Below are positions 54,506 to 63,446 of a DNA stretch of 64,000 nucleotides, in pieces. The notes beneath the pieces are model-generated. The model had not been told where the DNA came from. It did no database searches and saw only the letters and a program-made list of their open reading frames with translations. A program made the translations under genes and the position numbers. Within the stretch, counting starts at the first letter, position 1; the number at the start of each line of letters is the position of its first letter. Origin of the DNA: Cyclobacterium plantarum (lineage in GTDB: Bacteria; Bacteroidota; Bacteroidia; Cytophagales; Cyclobacteriaceae); contig NZ_JAANYN010000005.1 of the NCBI RefSeq assembly GCF_011290685.1, forward strand, positions 434,001 to 498,000, given 5' to 3'.

Positions 54506-55378
54506 ATGGGAAAGTACATCCGCATTATTTCCGATGCCTATTATGGGTATTTCAATTACCTGATGAACGAAATCATGTATCCCTCCTGGACCAACTACTT
54601 CTGGTGGCTGGTAGGGCTTTCCTTGGTGGTTTGGCTACTTGAATTGGTTTTTCCCTGGAGGAAATCACAGCCTGCTCTCAGAAAAGACTTTTGGTTGGAT
54701 GGCTTTTACATGTTTTTTAATTTCTTTCTGTTTTCCCTGATTGCTTACAATGCCATTTCCAACGTAGCGGTGGAGGCCTTTAATGATTTTCTTGGGCTTT
54801 TTGGTATCAGTAACCTGGTAGCAATTGAAGTGAGTTCCTGGCCGAAATGGGCACAATTTGTTTTGTTATTTGTTGTGGCGGATTTTATCCAATGGAATGT
54901 TCACCGCATGCTCCACCGGGTGCCGGCACTATGGGAATTCCATAAGGTGCACCATTCTGTAGAGCAAATGGGCTTTGCGGCGCATCTGCGATTCCATTGG
55001 ATGGAAACCATTGTTTACAAGAGTGCGCAATACATACCCCTGGCCATGATAGGCTTTGGCCTGATAGACTTTTTTCTGGTACATATTTTCGCAACGGCCA
55101 TAGGACACCTGAATCATGCGAACCTGAGGATCACTTATGGCCCGTTGAAATATGTCCTGAACAACCCCATCATGCATATCTGGCATCATTCCAAAAAGCT
55201 GCCCGAAGGATCGTATGGGGTGAATTATGGGCTGACCTTAAGTGTCTGGGATTATTTGTTTGGAACAGCATACATTCCACATGAAGGAAGGGATATTCCC
55301 CTGGGCTTTGATGGCATGGAAACATTTCCCAAAACTTTTTGGCAACAGATCACCTATCCTTACAGGAAGAAAAAGTAA
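54506..55378 (+). CDS. Membrane fatty acid hydroxylase/sterol desaturase family protein
   Basis: Integral-membrane di-iron oxygenase of 290 residues with four to six hydrophobic segments. The histidine clusters that hold the metals are complete: HRMLH at 133-137, HKVHH at 146-150, HLNH at 201-204 and HIWHH at 224-228. Bacterial members hydroxylate or desaturate fatty acids, carotenoids or lipid side chains; the substrate here is unknown. The C-terminus (TYPYRKKK) looks natural, but its stop codon falls within seven bases of the breakpoint of a truncated GH16 gene, so a deletion has joined the two. Confidence 0.88.
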   Translation: MGKYIRIISDAYYGYFNYLMNEIMYPSWTNYFWWLVGLSLVVWLLELVFPWRKSQPALRKDFWLDGFYMFFNFFLFSLIAYNAISNVAVEAFNDFLGLFGISNLVAIEVSSWPKWAQFVLLFVVADFIQWNVHRMLHRVPALWEFHKVHHSVEQMGFAAHLRFHWMETIVYKSAQYIPLAMIGFGLIDFFLVHIFATAIGHLNHANLRITYGPLKYVLNNPIMHIWHHSKKLPEGSYGVNYGLTLSVWDYLFGTAYIPHEGRDIPLGFDGMETFPKTFWQQITYPYRKKK

Positions 55379-55773
55379 TTGGAGAAATTGATGTGATGGA
55401 ATATTATCTTTCGGATGGAGAACCCACCATACTGGCCAATGCAGCCTGGGCACATCCCGATAAAAGAGCCAATTGGGATGAATCAAAAATTTCATTTTCA
55501 GATTTCCTGGAGAAAGACCCCGATTGGCCAGCAAAATTTCACGTATGGAAACTGGACTGGACGGAGGATCATATCAAGTTGTATTTGGATGATGAACTGC
55601 TCAATGAAGTGGACCTTCAGAAGACGGTAAATCCTGATGGTTTCAATCCGTTTCACCAGCCCCACTATATACTATTAAACCTGGCCATAGGTGGGAATGG
55701 TGGGGATCCATCAGGCACATTATTCCCCAAACAGTATGTTGTGGATTATGTCAGGGTTTATCAGGCGGATTAG
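55372..55773 (+). pseudogene. Truncated GH16 glycoside hydrolase, C-terminal half
   Basis: The frame encodes about 133 residues starting at the GH16 catalytic motif GEIDVMEYY, with the nucleophile and acid/base Glu both present, and running to the normal end VVDYVRVYQAD. Further family blocks are WAHPDKRANW, KFHVWKLDWTEDHIKLYLDD and LLNLAIGGNGG. Laminarinase-type GH16 domains need about 120 more residues and a signal peptide before this motif; they are missing, and the fragment begins inside the last codons of the hydroxylase gene in another frame. No proper start exists (only a TTG at 55339). It is a gene remnant, not an enzyme. Confidence 0.85.
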
Positions 55774-55849
55774 GTTTTCCTGATTCAAAGGTTAATTTAA
55801 TGCGGATTTAAACCGAAATTTTTAAGACGAGCAACAAATGATAAGTTAT

Positions 55850-56890
55850 TTAGTCTGAAAGGGTTGAAGCGGCATGGTCCAGTTGGTAATGAGCCTGCAA
55901 AAGATCTCCGCCAAAATCGTTTTGCAAATCCCGAATGACAGTATGCACATGATTCGCATTGTTTTGAATATTGTCATATTCAATGATGAGGTCAGCACCT
56001 TGTATCCTGTAATAATGCGGTTCCCCTACCTGGTTTATTTCACTGCCTGCCCAGGCAAATGAGAAAGAATCCCAACCTATGCGGTTGATTCTGTCCATGA
56101 GCTTTTTCAGGTATTCAGCGGTATTTCGAGAAAGATAAACCTGTACCAGGTTTTTAAATAAAGTTTGTTGTTCTGTATTCAGGGAACTAAAAGAAAGCCC
56201 TTTTGGCTCCAGTTCCGATGCCTTGCGGTCATTGGAGGTGATAATGTCAAAAGGAGCCTCGTTGCTGAATTTAGCGATTTTTTTTTGGGACTCAGTAAGG
56301 GATGCAAGCAAGGCAAAACCCTGATTGGTCTCCTCTGCCAAAACCTGCCTGTCCATCTGGGGTCCTGAAAGTACAATGCCCGGATTAGCCCCCATAAAGG
56401 AGGGTGTGGTGGAGACCAGGGTGCCTTTCGATGAAGAGAAATTGAGCGATAGGTGGTGACCCTCAAGTCGCCATCCCCAATCATTGGATTTATCCGGTGA
56501 ACCAAAAATGCTAAAATGATAGTTTAAAGGATCCCGGTAACTGTCATCTGAAGGCCGGTTTTCTACTTCCCTCAATACGTTTTCAAGTTCAATTATGGCT
56601 TCTGCCCTTGTTTTTCCTGCTTCCCCCAGCGAAGCGCGCATCAGGGTAAGGGCAGCTGCTTTTTGTTGTTCATTGAAGTCGTGAAAGGTGGGGCCTTTTC
56701 TTTCTCTGGGCACAAAATGCCAGTTAAACCTTTCTTGGTGATCAAAAGGGAAACAGGCCTGATTTTTAAGTTCCTTGTCCAGACTTTGGATAAAGTCCGT
56801 TGCCAAAGGAGCTAAATGCTGCCCGTAACCAGGCGACATGGCCAATAGGGTCAAAAGCAGTACAAGAGAGCACTTGAGGAGAGGAATCAT
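55850..56890 (-). CDS. DUF3500 family exported protein
   Basis: Exported protein of 346 residues with a signal peptide (ending GYGQ). It matches the DUF3500 pattern: FNWHFVPRERKGPTFHDFNE near residue 55, YHFSIFGSPDKSNDWGWRLEGHHLSLNF near 125, then LVQVYLSRNTAEYLKKLMD and FAWAGSEINQVGEPHYYRIQG, ending HANHVHTVIRDLQNDFGGD-like. The His/Glu/Asp-rich blocks suggest a metal-binding or hydrolytic protein, but no activity is established that I can name. The FG-GAP gene lies 43 bases upstream on the same strand, so the two probably share a transcript. Confidence 0.85.
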   Translation of the reverse strand: MIPLLKCSLVLLLTLLAMSPGYGQHLAPLATDFIQSLDKELKNQACFPFDHQERFNWHFVPRERKGPTFHDFNEQQKAAALTLMRASLGEAGKTRAEAIIELENVLREVENRPSDDSYRDPLNYHFSIFGSPDKSNDWGWRLEGHHLSLNFSSSKGTLVSTTPSFMGANPGIVLSGPQMDRQVLAEETNQGFALLASLTESQKKIAKFSNEAPFDIITSNDRKASELEPKGLSFSSLNTEQQTLFKNLVQVYLSRNTAEYLKKLMDRINRIGWDSFSFAWAGSEINQVGEPHYYRIQGADLIIEYDNIQNNANHVHTVIRDLQNDFGGDLLQAHYQLDHAASTLSD

Positions 56891-56933
56891 GGGACTGTGA
56901 TTATTTGGTGAACTTTAAGGTATAGCACAACGA

Positions 56934-58103
56934 TCAATTGCTTTTGTTCCAATAAATTTTAAGGTTTTTGGTAGCTCTTCCCGATGCAATGATTTCAGGT
57001 TTGCCATCTCCATTCAAATCCGCTACTTTGAGGTCTTCGCAAGCCATTCCGTTTTTATCTACCCAATGTGCTTTCCAGGAATGGTCAGGACCTGTATAAA
57101 AAAGTTTGATGCCTAAATCCCCTGAATCGTTTGGTTCTCTCCATCCAATAATAATCTGATCTTCTCCCTGCTCAAGTAAATCGCCTGTAGCCAATCCATG
57201 TCCCTGATTCATGTCGGAAGTAAGTTCTTTCCGCATCAGGTTATCTCTGGTAAATTTGTCATCATTCGGAAGATATACCGATAGGGTAGGGCCATGGAAA
57301 GGCTCAACCCCGGTGAGGAAGGGATGTCCGGATGCATTTTTGCCAATGCGGATTTCTCCAAAGCCATGATCGTCAACCAACCAGGTACCATTTGGGTGGG
57401 CCTGCCATTCATTATTGGCATAATGAAAGGCTTTGACACCTTCCTTGCCACCTATATAAAGTGATTCCCCCGCTTTCTCATTGGGAGAGATTTCCAGATT
57501 ATGGGTAATGTGCATGGACTGATCGATGACCCAATGCTTCCAGTCAAGGCCTTTTTCGTCTTGCATTTCATAGCCGATTACCTTCACACCCGCTCCTTCT
57601 CCACCCGAATTTCCCCTGCCATGTAATGGAAGCATGACCAAATGAAAAAGGCCTTTATCCGCTTTTATCCAGCGCATGCGGTGTACAGTCGGCTCATGGT
57701 GAAGTTTTACAGGTTCCCATTTTTGGGTCGGATCCGTGGGCCTTATCAGGTAATGAACGGATCCGGAAAGACTGTCATCTGAGGTTTCGCCGGGATTCCA
57801 TTGGGCACCCACAGCCACCTCCACTTTTCCATCTCCATTGATATCCCGGGCAGCAATGCATACATTATCATTAGGAGTGAGGTTTTCTACCATGACAAAC
57901 CTTTTCCAGTCCCCATTTCTATACCAAACAAACTCCTTCTTGTCGGCCAGTAGAATATCCGGTTTGCCGTCTCCATCAACATCGCCAATGGCAAGGCCAT
58001 AGCCAATTTCAATTTGATTATCCAGGGTTTGCTCCTCAAAGATGGGGTTGGGATCCTGGCTGAACAGTACTGATGCTACTAAAATGAAAGGCAGGTATAT
58101 CAT
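56934..58103 (-). CDS. Exported FG-GAP/VCBS repeat protein
   Basis: Exported protein of about 389 residues. The ATG at 58103 is chosen because it opens a signal peptide (IYLPFILVASVLFSQ); the frame extends to a TTG at 58142, which is less likely. The body is a beta-propeller of FG-GAP repeats with calcium-binding DxDxDGxxD-type loops: AIGDVDGDGKPDILLAD, AARDINGDGKVEVAVGA and a last VADLNGDGKPEIIASG. Such propellers bind carbohydrate or protein at the cell surface or in the periplasm. It is the first gene of a pair with DUF3500. Confidence 0.85.
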   Translation of the reverse strand: MIYLPFILVASVLFSQDPNPIFEEQTLDNQIEIGYGLAIGDVDGDGKPDILLADKKEFVWYRNGDWKRFVMVENLTPNDNVCIAARDINGDGKVEVAVGAQWNPGETSDDSLSGSVHYLIRPTDPTQKWEPVKLHHEPTVHRMRWIKADKGLFHLVMLPLHGRGNSGGEGAGVKVIGYEMQDEKGLDWKHWVIDQSMHITHNLEISPNEKAGESLYIGGKEGVKAFHYANNEWQAHPNGTWLVDDHGFGEIRIGKNASGHPFLTGVEPFHGPTLSVYLPNDDKFTRDNLMRKELTSDMNQGHGLATGDLLEQGEDQIIIGWREPNDSGDLGIKLFYTGPDHSWKAHWVDKNGMACEDLKVADLNGDGKPEIIASGRATKNLKIYWNKSN

Positions 58104-58180
58104 GGGTTTTGATTGGGTTTTGCTTTCTCTAAATTTAATCAAAAAAATGATACATGCCTAATCAGCTGCTGCTAAAAGGA

Positions 58181-58846
58181 TTAAACCACCGATTGACCTG
58201 ATTTCAGAAATAAATGTATGGCTTCGGAAACCTCCACTTTTCCCCCCAGTATTTCAAAAGCTTGTGATCCCTGTAAGGATGTGTCCAGCATGTGGATCAA
58301 AACAGCAGCTACATCGGCCCTCGATATTTCTCCTTTTGAATTCAATACAGCTGCCACTTTTATTTTTCCGGTATATGGTCCGTCTGTTAATTTACCCGGT
58401 CTGACAATAGCATATGGAAGGCCCGATGCTTTTAAATACTCGTCAGCCTTTTTTTTGGCCATTAGGTAATGCTGCATAGGTTCATCTGCCTTTTCGGCGT
58501 TTTCTGCCCCTCTGGAACTCAGTATAACGAATTTTTTTACCTGGTTTTTAAGAGCAAGGTCTATGCTTTTAATCGCACCCAACTCATCCACCAATTTGGT
58601 TTTGTCTTTCCCGGTTTTGGAGCCTGATCCGGCGGCAAATATTACCTTGTCAATACCTGTAAATGCCTGGCTAAAATCCTTTTCCAAATCTCCCATAACG
58701 GTTTTTATACCCTTTTCCTCAAAAAACGACTGCTGAGATTTTTCCCGAATCATGGCAATAGGAGTATACTCCGGATGGGAAGATAATTGCTCAACCAGTA
58801 ATCGACCAGTTTTGCCATTTGCACCAATAATCAATATTTTTTCCAT
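58181..58846 (-). CDS. NAD(P)-binding oxidoreductase, atypical SDR
   Basis: Cytoplasmic protein of 221 residues with the NmrA/YwnB-like atypical SDR fold. The cofactor loop is IIGANGKTGRLLVEQL (residues 5-20), followed by DKVIFAAGSGSKTG and VILSSRGAENAEK with the expected Ser. YLMAKKKADEYLKASGLPYAIVRPG keeps the region of the catalytic Lys/Tyr. Length and layout fit small NAD(P)H-dependent reductases or redox-sensing proteins. The substrate is unknown, and the gene is apparently alone. Confidence 0.88.
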   Translation of the reverse strand: MEKILIIGANGKTGRLLVEQLSSHPEYTPIAMIREKSQQSFFEEKGIKTVMGDLEKDFSQAFTGIDKVIFAAGSGSKTGKDKTKLVDELGAIKSIDLALKNQVKKFVILSSRGAENAEKADEPMQHYLMAKKKADEYLKASGLPYAIVRPGKLTDGPYTGKIKVAAVLNSKGEISRADVAAVLIHMLDTSLQGSQAFEILGGKVEVSEAIHLFLKSGQSVV

Positions 58847-58955
58847 AATAATTTAAATTTGTTTCTCAGATTCACCCAAAAATTGTTCCAGTCAACAAAA
58901 AAAATTATTAAAAAACCTTAAAATTGATTTTTCCAAGCCCGGATGCAAAAAATGA

Positions 58956-59792
58956 TTACAGCCTAAGCAACAAACCTAACATGATTTTTCTCATGGAAGG
59001 CTCTGCATGTGCCGCTGCCTTCAAGACATCCTGAAGACTGATTTTTTTTATATTTCCGGGTGTTCCCAGATCAGTAATAGCCGTGATGGCAAACACTTTC
59101 ATGTCAGAATGAACAGCTACGATCACTTCTGGTACGGTACTCATGCCTACCGCATCCGCACCAATGCTGCTCAGGTATTTGTATTCAGCCGGGGTTTCCA
59201 GGTTAGGGCCCTGTACCCCGGCGTATACTCCCTGATGCAAAGCAATTCCCTTTTCTTTTGCAATTTCTAGTGCCCACAGGATAAATTCAGGGCAATATGC
59301 CTGGCTCATATCCGGAAACCTGTCTCCGAAGCCAGCTACATTGGCTCCCCGGAGCGGATTTTCAGGAAACAAATCAATGTGGTCATTGATGACCATTACA
59401 TCCCCTATTTTATGTTGTAGGTTTAGGCCACCTGAAGCATTGGAAATGAGTAGTTGCCTGATGCCCAATTTTTTCATGACCCGAATGGGGAAAGTAACTT
59501 CTTTCATGGAGTAGCCTTCATAATAATGAAAGCGGCCTTTCATGGCCAGGATATTTTTACCACCAAGATTCCCCAGAATTAGCTTTCCATGGTGGGATTC
59601 TACTGTGGAAATAGGGAAGTAGGGGATGTCTTCGTAAGGGATTTCGAGTTTAACGTCAATGTCATTGATCAGGCTTCCAAGCCCCGTGCCGAGAATAATT
59701 CCGGTTTCAGGTTCTGTTTTCAACAGCCCTTGCAGGTGAAGGACTGCATGATCGATTTTTTCTGTATATGCTATCTCAGGTTCTTTTCGCAT
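58956..59792 (-). CDS. punA: Purine-nucleoside phosphorylase (PNP-I, trimeric type)
   Basis: Phosphorylase of 278 residues that splits inosine and guanosine into base and ribose 1-phosphate for purine salvage. Motifs: GIILGTGLGSL (phosphate site), VESHHGKLILG, GRFHYYEGYSMKEVTFPIRVM, SNASGGLN, GPNLETPAEYKYL and GADAVGMSTVPE. ITDLGTPGN near the end sits at the base-recognition Asn/Asp position. Length is that of the human/Bacillus PunA type. A candidate -7 box lies 51-58 bases upstream. Confidence 0.95.
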   Translation of the reverse strand: MRKEPEIAYTEKIDHAVLHLQGLLKTEPETGIILGTGLGSLINDIDVKLEIPYEDIPYFPISTVESHHGKLILGNLGGKNILAMKGRFHYYEGYSMKEVTFPIRVMKKLGIRQLLISNASGGLNLQHKIGDVMVINDHIDLFPENPLRGANVAGFGDRFPDMSQAYCPEFILWALEIAKEKGIALHQGVYAGVQGPNLETPAEYKYLSSIGADAVGMSTVPEVIVAVHSDMKVFAITAITDLGTPGNIKKISLQDVLKAAAHAEPSMRKIMLGLLLRL

Positions 59793-59842
59793 GATCGGCT
59801 GGCTAAGAAAATTATTTCCCGTAAATGTGAAATGGTAGATTT

Positions 59843-59850
59843 CAAATATA
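59843..59850 (-). promoter_or_regulatory. Candidate -7 box of the punA promoter
   Basis: The minus strand reads TATATTTG, matching TAnnTTTG, 51-58 bases upstream of the punA start codon. The spacing is plausible; no clear -33 box. Confidence 0.45.
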
Positions 59851-59909
59851 GCAAATAAGAAACTTTATGGGGGGCATGATTGTATTTATGTAATCAAAAT
59901 TAAAGGTCT

Positions 59910-60434
59910 ATGATAAAAATTATAGTAAGCACCAATAGAAAGCAGGCTGTGTCAGCCAGTGTGGCAGAACTTTACCGGGAGATATTGGCGCACAATGGGG
60001 CGGAGAGTGAGGTAATTAATTTGACCGAACTCCCGGATGACTTTGTTTTTACGGCACTTTATGAAAATAATGGTAAAAATAAAGCCTATAATGCTATTCA
60101 TAATCGGGTAAAGGAAGGTGCAAAGTTTGTGTTTATCGTACCGGAATACAATGGATCTTTTCCGGGTATATTGAAGTCATTCATTGATGGGATGACCTAT
60201 CCCAACAGCTTCAGGTCCAAAAAATGTGCACTGGTGGGGATTTCCTCAGGTATCGGTGGAGGTGGCATTGCGCTGAGCCACCTGACCGATATTTTCAATT
60301 ACCTGGGAATGCATGTATTGGCCAATAAAATCAAACTGGCCAAAATTGAGGAAAACATGTCAGATGGCCTGCTCACCAATAAGTTATACCTTAGCTTATT
60401 GCATGAACAGGCCAAATCACTGATTGATTTTTAA
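59910..60434 (+). CDS. NADPH-dependent FMN reductase (flavodoxin-like)
   Basis: Cytoplasmic flavoprotein of 174 residues with the NADPH-dependent FMN reductase fold. Seen: N-terminal strand IKIIVSTNRKQAVSASVAE (FMN phosphate loop), FVFIVPEYNGSFPGILKSFIDGM (the PEYNGS hallmark) and CALVGISSGIGGGGIALSHL. It may reduce FMN, quinones or azo compounds. The gene lies between the divergent punA and the convergent ftsZ, only 2 bases from the ftsZ stop. Confidence 0.92.
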   Translation: MIKIIVSTNRKQAVSASVAELYREILAHNGAESEVINLTELPDDFVFTALYENNGKNKAYNAIHNRVKEGAKFVFIVPEYNGSFPGILKSFIDGMTYPNSFRSKKCALVGISSGIGGGGIALSHLTDIFNYLGMHVLANKIKLAKIEENMSDGLLTNKLYLSLLHEQAKSLIDF

Positions 60435-60436
60435 TG

Positions 60437-62077
60437 TCAATCCACATTATCGTGGAGAAACCTGTTGTTGCTAATGATCTCGTTATCGTCGTTTAGGTTG
60501 AATTTTGACAGGCTTCTTTCGGAACTGTGTTGTACCTGGTGAAGTTTGATGTTTTTTCTCTGATAGGCAGGAATTTCCAGTTTTTCTTTAAATTCTTCAG
60601 GGGTTTGGTTGACAGATCTCATTTGCCGTAGTTTTTCAAATCGATCATGGGCCCTTTTCATGGCTTTTTCTTTGATCTGCTCGAAATAATCGTTTTGATA
60701 AACGTTTGTCTCTTCCTGTTTTTTCTCCTGATTTTCGTAGGCTTCATGATCCGGTTTATCAAAGAGGGTCAATACCTTCTTGGGTTCCGGAGTTGGATTT
60801 GGAGCCACGTATTCAAAATCATCATCTGCTTCCTTCCGCTCTTCTCTTTTTTCTTTCTCGGCAGGTTTTTCTGAGCCTGGGCTTTCTTTCGCCGTAGGTT
60901 TTTCTTCCTCCTTATTTGTGGTTTCGGATTCATCCGGAGCCTGTGGAGGTTGTTGTACGGAAAAAGTTACAGTTTGTCCCGAACGGGTAACATCTTCTTC
61001 AACTTTTGATGTTTTTCCAGATTCAAGGTGGATGACTTTTCGGGTTTGTTCTTCGTCTTTTTTCTTATCCTGGGAAAAGGTTTTATCTGCCAGAGAATCT
61101 GTCTGAAAACCAGTCGCGATGACAGTCACCCGGATGGATTTTTTCAGGTCTGGGTCAATCCCCTGACCGAAAATTACATCGGCCATATCTCCAGCTTTGT
61201 TCTGGATAAATTCTGTTATTTCTACCAGTTCGTCCATAGAAAGCTCTTCATCCTCTCCTGACATGATGGACAGCAGGATTTTTTCTGCTCCCTTAATATC
61301 TACGTTGTTGAGCAGGGGAGAGGAAATGGCTCTTTCGGCAGCTTTGAGGGCCCTGCCTTCCCCTTCTTCCGTGGCCGATCCCATTACTGCGGCACCGGCA
61401 TCTTTCATTACCGTTTTAACATCTTCAAAATCCACATTGACTTCCTGTGTTTCTGTGATGATTTCAGCGATGGATTTGGCGGCGGTACTCAGAATATTGT
61501 CAGCTTTCCCGAATGCCTGGCGGATTGGAAGGTTGCCATACATCACCCTTAACTTGTCATTTAAAATCACAAGGACCGTATCACAGTTTTCCCGGAGTGA
61601 TTCTATACCAATCTGGGCAGATAAGGTTTTTTTCCTGCCTTCAAATATAAATGGTGCTGTCACAATGCCTACAGTAAGGATGTCCATATCCTTGGCTATT
61701 TTGGCAATTACAGGAGCTGCACCTGTTCCCGTGCCTCCACCCATACCAGCTGTAATGAATACCATTTTGGTATTGTCCTCCAATAATTTTCTGATTTCTT
61801 CTTTGCTTTCCAAAGCTGCGTTTTTGCCTTTCTCCGGATTGGCACCGGCTCCCAGGCCCTCGGTCAGGTGAGCGCCAATTTGTAATTTTAACGGGACAGG
61901 GCTGCTTTTCAGGGCTTGCGAATCGGTATTGACTACCACAAATTCCACATCCTTGATTCCCTGGTTAAACATGTGGTTTACGGCATTGGAGCCACCTCCT
62001 CCGACACCAATGACCTTGATGATCGATCGGTGATTTTTTTGAATATCAAATCTATAATCTCTCATGACGCTTGACAT
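60437..62077 (-). CDS. ftsZ: Cell division protein FtsZ
   Basis: Tubulin-like GTPase of 546 residues that forms the division ring. The GTPase domain covers about residues 15-335, with IKVIGVGGGGSNAVNHM and the tubulin signature GMGGGTGTGAAPVIA. A long acidic, Pro/Glu/Lys-rich linker (about 345-480) leads to the C-terminal peptide EIPAYQRKNIKL, which normally binds FtsA. The protein continues about 35 residues past it, a tail seen in this phylum. ATG at 62077 has GAGGA a few bases before; a second ATG at 62065 is possible. It follows ftsA by 41 bases. Confidence 0.97.
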   Translation of the reverse strand: MSSVMRDYRFDIQKNHRSIIKVIGVGGGGSNAVNHMFNQGIKDVEFVVVNTDSQALKSSPVPLKLQIGAHLTEGLGAGANPEKGKNAALESKEEIRKLLEDNTKMVFITAGMGGGTGTGAAPVIAKIAKDMDILTVGIVTAPFIFEGRKKTLSAQIGIESLRENCDTVLVILNDKLRVMYGNLPIRQAFGKADNILSTAAKSIAEIITETQEVNVDFEDVKTVMKDAGAAVMGSATEEGEGRALKAAERAISSPLLNNVDIKGAEKILLSIMSGEDEELSMDELVEITEFIQNKAGDMADVIFGQGIDPDLKKSIRVTVIATGFQTDSLADKTFSQDKKKDEEQTRKVIHLESGKTSKVEEDVTRSGQTVTFSVQQPPQAPDESETTNKEEEKPTAKESPGSEKPAEKEKREERKEADDDFEYVAPNPTPEPKKVLTLFDKPDHEAYENQEKKQEETNVYQNDYFEQIKEKAMKRAHDRFEKLRQMRSVNQTPEEFKEKLEIPAYQRKNIKLHQVQHSSERSLSKFNLNDDNEIISNNRFLHDNVD

Positions 62078-62118
62078 TTTTCCTCAATCAGTTGTTAAAT
62101 AATTTTAGCTTTTGGGTT

Positions 62119-63435
62119 TCAGTACTGTTGTTGGTCATCACCGATATCATCGGTAATGAAGTTTTTGAGTTTTTTGGTAATGGAACCGAAAATATCCCGA
62201 CCCATTTGTTCCGATTTATACCCTTTTTTCAATGCCGGATTGCTCAGGGTTTCTTTTAATCTGTAGGTATCTTCCCTGTCATCAAGTGCCTTGAAACCTG
62301 CCAAAACCAGTCCGACAGTAGTGGCAAACATAGGGCTTTTCACTTCTTCGATCTTGGATTTTCCCAGGTGTTCATTGGGATACCCGATTCTCGTGTCCAG
62401 ACCGGTCATGTATTCGAATAGTGGTCCTATACCATGTAGCAAAGATCCTCCCCCGGTCAAAACGATCCCGCCAGCCAGTTTTTTGTACACACCACTGGCA
62501 GCAATTTCAGATTGAACCATCTCGATGATCTCTTCCATTCTTGCCTCAATGATGGAGGCGAGGTTTTTGACGGAAATTTCCTTGGGAGGCCTGTTGCGTA
62601 ATCCCGGAATGGAAACAATCTCATTGGGATTGGCCTCTTCGGAAATGGCCTTGCCAAACTTGGTTTTCAACAATTCGGCCTGGTGTTGCATGACCATACA
62701 ACCTTCCTTGATATCAGCGGTAATGATGTTGCCACCAAATGGAATTACTGCTGTATGGCGAATGATGTTTTCATAAAATATGGCCACATCGGTGGTACCC
62801 CCTCCGATATCTACCAGGCAGACACCGGCTTCCTTATCCAGGTCACTTAGGACGGAAAGAGAGCTGGCGAGGGGTTCCAGGATCAACGCCTTGGACTGAA
62901 GATTGGCGCGCTTGACACAGCGGTCAATGTTATTGATAGCAGCAGATTGGGCGGTAATGATATGAAAATCAGCTTCAAGCCTGGCTCCGGACATTCCCAC
63001 CGGATCCCGGACACCCTCTTCATAGTCTACGGTGTAATCCTGGGGCATTACATGAATGATGCTATTTCCCGGAGGGACCACGATGTTTTCCATGTCATTG
63101 GCCAGTCGCCTTACGTCCTCTACGGTAATCTCATCATCCTTAGGGTTTCGGATGATGACTCCATGGTGAATGGCGCTCCTGATGTGCTGACCTGCAATCC
63201 CTACGATTACCTCCCCAATGTCAACATTGGACATTTCAGATGCCTCGTTTACCGCTTTGGTAATGGCATTGACTGTCTTGTCTATATTAGTGACAATGCC
63301 TCTGATCACCCCGTCAGAAACCGCTTTGCCCATTCCCAATACTTCCAATTTACCGTATTCATTTTTACGGCCGATAATCGCACAGATTTTCGTTGTACCT
63401 ATATCCAGTCCTACAATGAGTTTTTCGTTTTCCAT
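62119..63435 (-). CDS. ftsA: Cell division protein FtsA
   Basis: Actin-like ATPase of 438 residues that tethers FtsZ to the membrane. Start LIVGLDIGTTKICAIIGRKN (phosphate 1), then the 1C domain, VCLVDIGGGTTDVAIFYEN (phosphate 2) and GGIVLTGGGSLLHGIGPL (adenosine). The C-terminal helix IFGSITKKLKNFITDD is the probable membrane-targeting amphipathic helix, followed by a short tail. It lies 11 bases after ftsQ and precedes ftsZ in the division cluster. Confidence 0.96.
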   Translation of the reverse strand: MENEKLIVGLDIGTTKICAIIGRKNEYGKLEVLGMGKAVSDGVIRGIVTNIDKTVNAITKAVNEASEMSNVDIGEVIVGIAGQHIRSAIHHGVIIRNPKDDEITVEDVRRLANDMENIVVPPGNSIIHVMPQDYTVDYEEGVRDPVGMSGARLEADFHIITAQSAAINNIDRCVKRANLQSKALILEPLASSLSVLSDLDKEAGVCLVDIGGGTTDVAIFYENIIRHTAVIPFGGNIITADIKEGCMVMQHQAELLKTKFGKAISEEANPNEIVSIPGLRNRPPKEISVKNLASIIEARMEEIIEMVQSEIAASGVYKKLAGGIVLTGGGSLLHGIGPLFEYMTGLDTRIGYPNEHLGKSKIEEVKSPMFATTVGLVLAGFKALDDREDTYRLKETLSNPALKKGYKSEQMGRDIFGSITKKLKNFITDDIGDDQQQY

Positions 63436-63446
63436 AGCGCTAACAA

